DNA from: Solirubrobacterales bacterium
Lineage (GTDB): Bacteria > Actinomycetota > Thermoleophilia > Solirubrobacterales > Solirubrobacteraceae
Length of the DNA: 5,492 nt
NCBI GenBank assembly: GCA_013696535.1
Contig: JACCYI010000018.1
Span: forward strand, 1-5,492
Reading direction: 5' to 3'
Part shown: one piece after another, positions 1 to 5,492 of the stretch
Layout: every line of letters starts with the position of its first letter
Position numbering within the stretch: position 1 is the first letter of the stretch
Program-made: the position numbers and the translations under genes
The notes under the pieces: generated by a model
The model's input: only the letters and a program-made list of their open reading frames with translations
The model's database searches: none
Told to the model about the DNA's origin: nothing

Positions 1-206
1 CGATGCCCGCGCGCTTCGCCGAGGTCGGCGATCGCCACGTTGCGATCGACGACGCCGTCCACTCGCTGCAGCCGCTGCTCGACTTGTACGCGGACGACGT
101 CACCGAGGGAAGGGGTGACATGCCGTACCCGCCCGATTATCCGAAGATGCCGGGGGAGCCGAAGCGCGTTCAGCCCTCGCGCGATCGCGACCGCCCGGAG
201 AACTGA
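1..206 (+). CDS. LigD-like DNA polymerase (primase-polymerase) domain protein, C-terminal end only
   Basis: This is the 3' end of a gene that enters from the left edge; the reading frame begins at base 3 and ends with TGA at 204-206. The Met codon at base 3 is internal, not a start. The visible 67 residues carry the typical end of the archaeo-eukaryotic primase-type polymerase domain of bacterial non-homologous end joining: an IDDAVHSLQPLL helix, then DMPYPPDYPKMPGEPKR and a short basic tail RVQPSRDRDRPEN. In this family the domain adds nucleotides at broken ends together with Ku and a ligase. The catalytic Asp residues lie upstream and are not visible. The protein stops right after the polymerase domain, so it is either a stand-alone polymerase or a LigD with this domain last. 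It converges with xthA, with 25 bp between the stop codons. The family call is from recognition of the C-terminal motif. Confidence 0.85.
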   Translation, partial: MPARFAEVGDRHVAIDDAVHSLQPLLDLYADDVTEGRGDMPYPPDYPKMPGEPKRVQPSRDRDRPEN

Positions 207-231
207 CGCGCTGACGCCGGCCGGCGGACGG

Positions 232-1107
232 TCACCGCGACTGCGGGAGCTTCGCGGCGCGGCGCCTTGCCGCCGGAGCGGAGGGCGGCGGCACCACCGG
301 TCCGATGTCCCCGTCCGGCGCCTCGTCGAGGTCCACGATCACCGGCGCGTGATCGCTCGGCCCGCTGCCCTTGCGGGCGTGCCGGTCGACCCAAGCCGCC
401 CGGACACGCTCAGCGACCGTCCCACCGGCCAGCACCAGATCGATCCGCATCCCGAGGTCCTGATGAAACATTCCCGCCCGGTAGTCCCAATAAGTGAACA
501 CCCGCTCGGTCGGCCAGCGATTGCGCACGACATCGTGCAGTCCGAGCCCCTGGAGCTCGGCCAGCGCCGCCCGCTCCGGCGGTGTGACGTGAGTCTGGCC
601 GACGTAGGCGTGCGGATCAAAGACATCAGCGTCTGCCGGTGCGATGTTGATGTCGCCACACACGACCGTCGCCTCCGGGTCGCCGGCGGCGACCATCGCT
701 CGGAGAGCAGCCAACCAGGCGAGCTTGTACTCGTAGTGCTCTGACTCAGGGGCGCGCCCGTTCGGCACATACACCGAGACCACCCGGATGCCGCCACAGC
801 CGGCAGATACCGCCCGCGCCTCCGGATGCGGAAAGCCCGGCGCGCCGACGAGCCCCCGAACCACATCGTCCAGGCCCACGCGCGAGAGGATCGCCACGCC
901 GTTCCACGTCGGCTCGCCGTGAGCTGCGACCGCATACCCGCGGGCTGCGAACTCGTCGGCGAGGAGGTCGACGAACGCCTCGTCAGTGAGCTTGGTTTCT
1001 TGCAGACAGACGACGTCGGGCTGCCGCTGATCCAACCAGGGCAGCAACCGAGGCACGCGCTGCTTGACCGAGTTGACGTTCCAAGTCGCGATCCGCACCG
1101 ACCCCAC
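232..1107 (-). CDS. xthA: Exodeoxyribonuclease III / class II AP endonuclease
   Basis: This 291-residue protein belongs to the exonuclease/endonuclease/phosphatase family. Such enzymes cut DNA at abasic sites and remove 3' blocking groups in base excision repair, using a divalent metal in the cytoplasm. The full set of active-site motifs is present: WNVNS with N10, LQETK with E37, VYVPNG with Y113, GDINIAP with D152 and N154, the FTYWDYR segment at 204-210, RIDLVL with D223, and SDHAPV with D252/H253. By alignment memory these match E. coli ExoIII E34, Y109, D151, N153, D229, D258 and H259. The fold ends near residue 262; a Pro/Ala/Arg-rich tail of about 30 residues (PPPSAPAARRRAAK) follows and makes it slightly longer than E. 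coli ExoIII. The start is uncertain. GTG at 1107 gives MGSVRIATWN, while GTG at 1098 gives the more usual MRIATWN and has GTGGGG just upstream as a possible ribosome site. The gene is divergent from the amidase remnant. Confidence 0.96.
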   Translation of the reverse strand: MGSVRIATWNVNSVKQRVPRLLPWLDQRQPDVVCLQETKLTDEAFVDLLADEFAARGYAVAAHGEPTWNGVAILSRVGLDDVVRGLVGAPGFPHPEARAVSAGCGGIRVVSVYVPNGRAPESEHYEYKLAWLAALRAMVAAGDPEATVVCGDINIAPADADVFDPHAYVGQTHVTPPERAALAELQGLGLHDVVRNRWPTERVFTYWDYRAGMFHQDLGMRIDLVLAGGTVAERVRAAWVDRHARKGSGPSDHAPVIVDLDEAPDGDIGPVVPPPSAPAARRRAAKLPQSR

Positions 1108-1206
1108 GCTAGTAGACGTCGGCGCGGCCGCGCGGCCGTCCCCCCGTGGCGCCGGTGACGCGGAACTTCCTCCGCGAGGGTCCCCGGGTCAGGGTACGCG
1201 AGGTCG
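1108..1206. promoter_or_regulatory. Divergent spacer between xthA (-) and the amidase remnant (+)
   Basis: This 99-bp non-coding gap must hold, or lie close to, the start signals for both flanking transcription units. No convincing -35/-10 pair is visible on either strand. It contains a perfect 6-bp inverted repeat, CGCGGA and TCCGCG around ACTTCC, at 1159-1176. It also has a 12-base self-complementary stretch GCGCGGCCGCGC at 1122-1133, which is a weak observation in such GC-rich DNA. GAGG at 1200-1203 sits three bases before the ATG at 1207 and is a short-spaced candidate ribosome site. The regulatory role is inferred from gene orientation only. Confidence 0.4.
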
Positions 1207-1778
1207 ATGCATGACCACTCGATCCATCGCGTTCGTCCTGACGCATATCACCAGGCCTGGGATCGGGATCTGGAGCCCGCGCTCGAGGTCGAGCCGGGCG
1301 TGGAGGTCGGGTTCGAGGTCCGCGACGCGTCCGATGAGCAGCTCGACCCGGCTTCCACCGCCGCAGACGTCGCCGCTCTGGACTTCGGCCGGGTCAATCC
1401 CGTCTGCGGGCCCGTCTTCGTCAAGGGTGCTCGGCCGGGCGACGCGCTGGAAGTCGAGATCCTGGAGTTCGACCCGCGCGAGTGGGGCTGGACCGCGATC
1501 ATCCCGGGCTTCGGCCTGTTGGCCGACGAGTTCGACCAGCCGTGGCTGCGCCTTTCTCGGGTCGACATGGAGCGGCGGGCGGTCATCTTCTCCTCATGGA
1601 GGCGACGCGGCAGGCGGCGCGTGCGCTCATCGATCACATCGTCGATGTGCGTGGTCTCGACCGGCAGGAGGCCTACGCTCTGTGCTCGGTGGCTGCAGAC
1701 CTGCGCATCCACGAGGTGGTCGACGCCCCGAACTGGATGGTCGGGGCATCTCTCCCCGATGACATCTTCGCGAGCTAG
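1207..1778 (+). pseudogene. Acetamidase/formamidase family amidohydrolase, internally deleted and frameshifted
   Basis: Intact members of this family are about 300 or more residues long and hydrolyse short amides to acid plus ammonia. Here the N-terminal part reads in one frame from ATG 1207 to about 1590: the YHQAWDRDLEP opening, GPVFVKGARPGDALEVEI at residues 68-85, and GWGW-like EWGWTAIIPGFG at 92-103. The C-terminal part reads in a different frame from about 1590 to the TAG at 1776-1778: LMEATRQAAR, then YALCSVAADLRI and VDAPNWMVGASLP. The intervening 120-140 or so residues are absent. In relatives these carry the GVAP, GGN-D and GD-HA-QGDGE motifs that form the catalytic core, and no trace of them appears in any frame. 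The junction is therefore an out-of-frame internal deletion near 1588-1596. Read literally, the first frame continues as a chimaera to 2016. No activity is expected. Assembly error is the alternative explanation. Family identity is from recalled conserved motifs. Confidence 0.85.
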
Positions 1779-1782
1779 GAGG
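1777..1782 (+). promoter_or_regulatory. Strong Shine-Dalgarno (AGGAGG) of the APC permease, overlapping the amidase stop
   Basis: AGGAGG lies five bases before the GTG at 1788 and shares bases with the amidase TAG at 1776-1778. It fixes the permease start at GTG 1788. The overlap shows that the ancestral arrangement was a tightly packed two-gene operon in which translation of the amidase would end directly on the permease ribosome site. Confidence 0.85.
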
Positions 1783-1787
1783 TTCCG

Positions 1788-3272
1788 GTGGCTACTCCAG
1801 CAAGAACGGTCGAGGCGGGGGGAGATGGTCCTAAGCTCCGACGTGAGCTGCGTTTCGGCGAGGCGATCGCCTTGTCGCTGGCCATCATGGCTCCGACCGC
1901 GGCCATGGCCCTCAACGGCACCGCGGTCGCGGGCCTCATCGGCCGGGCCGTGCCGCTTGCGTTCATCATCGCCACGATCGGCGTGCTGTTCGTGTCTTAC
2001 GGCTTCATCCGCTTGACGCGCCACTTCAATTCGGCGGGTTCGGTGTTCGCTCTTGCGGGCGCGACGCTTGGCCCGCGGGCCGGCTTCTTCGCAGGTTTCG
2101 CCCTGCTCGCCACGTACGTGGCGTTCACGATCGCCTCGGCCGCGGAGATCGGGCTCTTCGGGCAGTCCTTTCTCGCCGGGATCGGCCTTGAAGGCGTCGA
2201 CTGGCTGATCATCGCGCTGATCTCGATGATCTTCGTCGCCGTCCTGGCGTTCGGGGACATCCGCGTGGCGACCCGGTCGCTGCTGGGGATCGAGGGCCTC
2301 TCGGTGCTGCTGATCGTGATCCTGATGATCGTCATCTTCGCCAAGGTCCTGGGCGGCTCGGCGCCCGACGGCCAAGAGGCGACCGCCGATGTGTTCTCGC
2401 CCCCGGGCGGTATCCCCTTCTCGACGGTCGCGATCGCCGCGGTCTTCGGCTTCCTCTCTTTCGGAGGGTTCGAGGGCGCCGCCTCGCTCGGTGAGGAGAC
2501 CAGCAACCCCGGCCGAAACATCCCGCGCGCGATCGGCACCGCGGTGATCGTCGCCGGCACGTTCTACATCCTCTGCATGATCGCCCAGAGCCTCGGGTTC
2601 GGAGCCACGGAAGCCGGAGCGAAGCGCTTCAGCGAGTCTGAATCCCCGCTGGGTGACCTGTCCGCGGACTACATCGGCTCGACGTTCTCGGATCTCATCA
2701 ACTTCGGGGCAACGATCAGCGCGTTCGCGGCCACGCTCGGTGCCGCAACCGCGGCCTCGCGGATACTCTTCGCCCTCTCGCGCGACGCCTTCGCCTCCAA
2801 CCCGCTCGGGCGGGCGTCGGCCAGGTCGGGTGCGCCGGCGGCGGCGCTCACCGTCGTCCTGGCCATCGCCCTTCTTGCCCTCGTCGCCTACCGGATCAAC
2901 GGCACCGACGCGGTCAACGCGTTCTTCTATCCCGGGACGATGGGGGTCTTGCTGCTGTTGGTCAGCTACCTCGTCTGCAACACGGGAGCGATCGTCTACC
3001 TGTACTTGAGCGGACAGCGGCGCGCGCCCATGCTCGAAGTCCCGATCCCGGTGATCGCCATCGCGATCATCCTCTACGTCCTCTATCAGAACACGGTCGC
3101 CGAAGGCCTCGAATATCCCTACACGGTGTTCCCGGTCGTCGTCGCCGCGTGGCTGCTCATCGGGCTGACCATCGCACTGGCCGTGCCTGGACTCGCCCGC
3201 CGGATCGGTGAGGGGTTGGCTCGCGAGGAAGGCATCAAAGTGGCCGGCGGGTCTGATCCCGACCGCAGGTAG
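1788..3272 (+). CDS. APC-superfamily amino acid/amine permease
   Basis: This is an intact 494-residue integral membrane protein of ordinary family length with about twelve hydrophobic segments. My estimates are near residues 23-44, 54-74, 97-118, 138-157, 165-188, 213-233, 248-270, 303-330, 352-369, 384-408, 418-434 and 446-468. The family signatures are visible. TM1 has the unwound ALSLAIMAPTAAMALNG stretch, where the substrate backbone binds in LeuT-fold carriers. TM6 has FGFLSFGGFEGAASLGEE followed by NPGRNIPRAI. TM8 ends in SRILFALSRD. It should act as a proton- or ion-coupled importer, or exchanger, in the cytoplasmic membrane. The substrate cannot be read from sequence; pairing with an amidase suggests an amide, amine or amino acid. 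Translation starts at GTG 1788, five bases after AGGAGG. No hairpin terminator follows the TAG at 3270-3272. Unlike both + strand neighbours it shows no lesion. Confidence 0.93.
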   Translation: MATPARTVEAGGDGPKLRRELRFGEAIALSLAIMAPTAAMALNGTAVAGLIGRAVPLAFIIATIGVLFVSYGFIRLTRHFNSAGSVFALAGATLGPRAGFFAGFALLATYVAFTIASAAEIGLFGQSFLAGIGLEGVDWLIIALISMIFVAVLAFGDIRVATRSLLGIEGLSVLLIVILMIVIFAKVLGGSAPDGQEATADVFSPPGGIPFSTVAIAAVFGFLSFGGFEGAASLGEETSNPGRNIPRAIGTAVIVAGTFYILCMIAQSLGFGATEAGAKRFSESESPLGDLSADYIGSTFSDLINFGATISAFAATLGAATAASRILFALSRDAFASNPLGRASARSGAPAAALTVVLAIALLALVAYRINGTDAVNAFFYPGTMGVLLLLVSYLVCNTGAIVYLYLSGQRRAPMLEVPIPVIAIAIILYVLYQNTVAEGLEYPYTVFPVVVAAWLLIGLTIALAVPGLARRIGEGLAREEGIKVAGGSDPDRR

Positions 3273-3317
3273 GCTCAAAACCACCGGCCTGAATCTGACG
3301 GCTACTCGACGATCTCG

Positions 3318-4389
3318 GTGGGAAACTCACGGGGCGGCGGTTGCCCGGTTCCGGCGCCGACGTTGCTGAAAGCCGACCCCGGGATCGAGAACATGGAATT
3401 GCTCGACCTGTCAAAGAAGGACGGCACGACGAACTCCGACGTCGCGTTCTGCGGCAACACCGCGTACGTCGGCAACTATGACGGCTTCAGGATCATCGAC
3501 ATCTCCGATCCGTCGAACCTAGAGGTGCGCAGCGACTTCACCTGCCGCGCCAACCAGGGTGATCTCTCGGTGTTTCGCAGCAAGAACGGCCGTCGCTACC
3601 TGTTGCAGTCCATAGACCGGCCCGTGAGCGCCCCCGACTGCACCGGCACCGACACCCCACTCGTCGCCGAGGACGAGCGCGGGGTGAGCAAGAACCGCGC
3701 GCGGTTCGGCTATGAGGGCACGGAGTCGGATCGGTTGAAGCTGACGTGCGAGACCCCACACCGCAAGATCTCGGTGGGTTCGATCCCGCTGGCCGATCCC
3801 GAAGCCGGACGGGTGCGCACGGGCGCGCTCTCGGAGGACACGGAGCCCTACGTCCCGACGGCCCGTACAGCGCCACAGGCGGCGGCGCCGGCGGCACCGA
3901 GCCGCAGGGCACCGCTGAGCCGATGCAGGCGTGCCACGACCATCAGGTCTTCATGCCGCGCAGGATCGTCGTAGCGGCGTGCGCCGGTGACGCCCAGTAC
4001 TGGAGCATCGCGAAGTCCCCGGGCGACCCGACGTCGGCAGACGGCGAGTCTCACACCCATATCAAGCGCGAGAACGGGACGGTGGAGTCCTTCGACTTCA
4101 TCCACAATGCCACGGTGACCTGGGACGGCAAGTACGCAGCGATCACGGACGAAAGCGGTGGAGGTGGTGGGCCCCGTTGCGACGCCGGTCAAACCAAACG
4201 CGGATTCACGTTCTTCTTCCCGCTCGTGGAGCCCGGCGCCCCGGTGGACGGCTTCACCGATCTCAAGGGCACCTACATACCCCGAGGCCGCAGAATTCGG
4301 AGATCTGCGTTTCGCACAACGGCAACGTGCTGCCGGTCAAGGCCCGTTACCTGCACCCGCAGACCCAGGAGGAGTCACCGGCTCCCTGA
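3318..4389 (+). pseudogene. LVIVD-repeat beta-propeller protein, multiply broken remnant
   Basis: Relatives are secreted or surface proteins of actinobacteria with a signal peptide and a propeller of LVIVD-type blades; their function is not established. Homology-like segments run across three frames. The first (from about 3318) has NMELLDLS, TTNSDVAFCGNTAYVGNYDG with FRIIDISDP, LLQSIDRPV, then HRKISVGSIPLADPEAGRV. The second frame (from about 3854) has QACHDHQVF, VVAACAGDAQYWSI, SHTHIKRENG, NATVTWDGKYAAITDESG and GFTFFFPLV. The third frame (from about 4282) has NSEICVSHNGNVLPVKARYL and HPQTQEE, ending at TGA 4387-4389. The lesions are: no signal peptide or ribosome site before GTG 3318; an apparent in-frame deletion near 3717-3735; a one-base loss at CCC 3854-3856; a second shift within 4280-4288; and an apparent deletion of the last blades near 4348-4356. 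The 5' limit is arbitrary, since the frame is open back to the permease stop. A functional product is very unlikely unless these are sequencing errors. Confidence 0.82.
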
Positions 4390-4482
4390 GCGCGGGTACT
4401 GATCGGACGACATGCTCGAAGGGGCGGCTCAGGCCGCCCCTTCGGTTGCGGCGCCCTGGCCGCTGGTCTCGAGGAGTCACCG
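4369..4482 (+). repeat. 12-base direct repeat GAGGAGTCACCG, two copies 102 bp apart
   Basis: The same 12 bases occur at 4369-4380, in the last codons of the LVIVD remnant, and at 4471-4482, between the hairpin and the kinase gene. The two copies bracket the terminator hairpin. Identity stops at once on both sides. A single 12-base repeat is near what chance allows in 5.5 kb of GC-rich DNA, so no function is claimed. Confidence 0.35.
4417..4444. terminator. Perfect 12-bp GC-rich hairpin, likely intrinsic terminator without a U tract
   Basis: CGAAGGGGCGGC pairs without mismatch with GCCGCCCCTTCG across the four-base loop TCAG. It starts 28 bases after the TGA of the LVIVD remnant and lies before the kinase gene. 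No T run follows (GTTGCGG), which fits the stem-only terminators often proposed in actinobacteria. The likely role is to end the amidase-permease-propeller transcript and insulate the kinase gene. Confidence 0.8.
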
Positions 4483-4528
4483 ACTACTCCGCGGGAGGTA
4501 GCCGGGACTGCTGTCCCCGGGGGATGCG
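4445..4528 (+). promoter_or_regulatory. Upstream region of the histidine kinase gene
   Basis: This is the 84-bp gap between the terminator hairpin and the kinase ATG. No clear -35/-10 pair is visible. GGAGT at 4473-4477 and ACTCC at 4486-4490 form a small 5-bp inverted repeat with an 8-base spacer. A G run at 4519-4523 lies five bases before the ATG and may serve as the ribosome site. A promoter is inferred because a terminator precedes the gene. Confidence 0.35.
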
Positions 4529-5492
4529 ATGTGGCGGTCGCGCGCGTACCGTGATGCGTCAGTGCTCTCGCGCGTCCTCCTCTCCCGCCTCTGGGCCGTC
4601 GCGCGACGCGACGACGTGTTCGCGGGTGCGCTCGGCAGCCTGACGCTCGTGGCTGCCCTGGTGCACGGCCTGCCCTGGCCGCAGGTGGTCGCCGGCGTGG
4701 CGCTGAGCCTGCCGCTCGGGTGGCGCACCCGGCAGCCGCTGGCTGTGCTGGCCCTCGTGATCTGCGGGGCCGTGGCGTCCCTCGCCTTCGCCGGCCCATT
4801 CCCCGCCTACGTGCTGCCGGTCACCGTCGCGACCTATACCGTCGCAGCACGCGGAGGGCGCCGGAGGACCTTGGCCGTCGGGGCCGCGCTCGTCCCGGTC
4901 GGGATCGCCGTCGTGCTCGCCTTCTCTCCCGACGAAGGCGGTCCCGTCCGCCAGACGCTCCAAGTCGTCTCTCAGCTCTGGTTCGCCTTGGCGGTCGGGG
5001 AGGCGGTGCGCAGCCAGCGGGCGTTCATCGGCGCAATGCGGGAGCGGGCCGAGCGCGCCGAGCACGAGCACGAGCTCGAGGCCCAGCGGCGCGTGGACGA
5101 GGAGCGGGTGCGCATCGCGCGCGAGGTCCACGATGTCGTCGCCCACAGCCTGGCGACGGTCAGCACCCAGGCGTCCGTGGGGGTGCACATCGGCCGCGAG
5201 GAGCCAGAGCGCGCGGTCGAGGTGCTCCAGGCCATCAAGGAGGTCAGCACGAGCGCCTTGCAGGATCTGCGCTACGCGCTCGGAGCGCTGCGCGAGGACG
5301 CCGATGCCCCGACAGGGCCGACGCCGTCGCTGCAGGAGCTGCCGGAGCTCGTCGATCGCGCGCGCAGCTCCGGCCTGTCGATCGTCCTGCGGATGGAGGG
5401 CTCACCCGCCGTACTGCCGGCGGCCCTGCAGGTCGCGGTGTACCGCATCGTCCAGGAGGGCTTGACGAACGTCATGCGCCACGCGGCCGGCG
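4529..5492 (+). CDS. Sensor histidine kinase, HisKA_3 (NarL/DesK-type) class, C-terminus cut off by the window edge
   Basis: The frame is open from 4502 to the right edge; from ATG 4529 it gives 321 residues with no stop. The first 160 residues are hydrophobic, with about five or six candidate membrane segments (around 31-47, 52-66, 71-90, 94-107, 114-132 and 145-158). There is no large extracellular loop, so the stimulus is probably sensed at or in the membrane. A charged helix (about 160-195, rich in RAERAEHEHELEAQRR) leads to the dimerisation/phosphoacceptor domain ERVRIAREVHDVVAHSLA. The phosphorylated His is H201, and the HDVVAH form marks the HisKA_3 class that signals to LuxR/NarL-type regulators. 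Near residues 303-319 the ATPase N box begins (VYRIVQEGLTNVMRHA, with N314). The later G boxes lie outside the window. A GTG at 4562 would be an alternative start but has no ribosome site. The response regulator gene is expected next downstream. Confidence 0.9.
   Translation, partial: MWRSRAYRDASVLSRVLLSRLWAVARRDDVFAGALGSLTLVAALVHGLPWPQVVAGVALSLPLGWRTRQPLAVLALVICGAVASLAFAGPFPAYVLPVTVATYTVAARGGRRRTLAVGAALVPVGIAVVLAFSPDEGGPVRQTLQVVSQLWFALAVGEAVRSQRAFIGAMRERAERAEHEHELEAQRRVDEERVRIAREVHDVVAHSLATVSTQASVGVHIGREEPERAVEVLQAIKEVSTSALQDLRYALGALREDADAPTGPTPSLQELPELVDRARSSGLSIVLRMEGSPAVLPAALQVAVYRIVQEGLTNVMRHAAG

Noticed and set aside
207..231. Palindrome CGCCGGCCGGCG (215-226) between the converging ligD-like and xthA genes as a terminator
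   Set aside because: It can form only a 4-bp stem with a 4-base loop and has no T tract, so support as a terminator is too weak.
40..744. A 234-codon + strand open frame overlapping the polymerase end and the xthA antisense
   Set aside because: Arg/Pro-rich composition without motifs; it lies opposite xthA, whose complete active site is on the - strand.
1062..1101. TTGACG at 1073-1078 as a -35 box for the amidase
   Set aside because: It lies inside xthA and no -10-like hexamer occurs at suitable spacing.
1248..3284. A 678-codon open frame on the - strand, antisense to the amidase remnant and the permease
   Set aside because: Its product is low-complexity, rich in Asp, Arg, Glu and Gly with no domain. 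It is the usual antisense shadow produced by GC-biased third positions. The sense strand carries clear membrane segments and family motifs.
3273..3317. A terminator or promoter between the permease and the LVIVD remnant
   Set aside because: No stem-loop of useful length and no promoter-like hexamers were seen in these 45 bp.
1207..4389. Programmed frameshifting or a novel recoded gene system as the explanation for the split frames
   Set aside because: The shifts lack slippery heptamers with downstream pseudoknots. They coincide with loss of conserved segments, which recoding cannot explain. Decay or sequence error is simpler.
4559..5188. A 209-codon - strand open frame inside the kinase gene
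   Set aside because: His/Asp/Gly/Arg-rich shadow of the kinase frame. The + strand has the HDVVAH phosphoacceptor motif and the N box.

Overview
The window is uniformly G+C-rich with strong GC bias at third codon positions and GTG as well as ATG starts. Its gene content includes a LigD-type primase-polymerase, a two-component kinase of the HisKA_3 class and an LVIVD-repeat protein. This points to a chromosomal segment of an actinobacterium, possibly a soil lineage such as Thermoleophilia/Solirubrobacterales. That placement is inferred from style and gene types, not from a marker gene. No tRNA, rRNA, CRISPR array, insertion sequence or phage gene is visible.

Layout. Positions 1-206 hold the 3' end of a LigD-like polymerase-domain gene (+). 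It converges with an intact exodeoxyribonuclease III gene (xthA, -, 232-1107), so both genes at this end concern DNA repair. A 99-bp divergent spacer follows (1108-1206). Next comes a + strand block: an acetamidase/formamidase-family gene that has lost its catalytic middle (1207-1778, pseudogene), then an intact 494-residue APC-superfamily permease (1788-3272). The permease Shine-Dalgarno sequence overlaps the amidase stop codon, so the two were built as an amide or amine uptake and hydrolysis operon. Positions 3318-4389 hold a badly broken LVIVD-repeat beta-propeller gene. It has no signal peptide, two apparent internal deletions and two frameshifts. A perfect 12-bp hairpin (4417-4444) closes this block. 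From 4529 to the window edge runs the N-terminal two thirds of a sensor histidine kinase. Its partner response regulator would be expected just beyond the window.

Interpretation. The notable feature is decay, not a new system. Two genes either side of an intact transporter carry several independent lesions, while xthA, the permease and the kinase read cleanly. This is either real pseudogenisation after loss of selection on the amidase and the secreted propeller, or a consensus/assembly error. At least one frameshift is a single-base loss in a C run, so sequencing error must be excluded first. I found no convincing evidence of an undescribed biological system.
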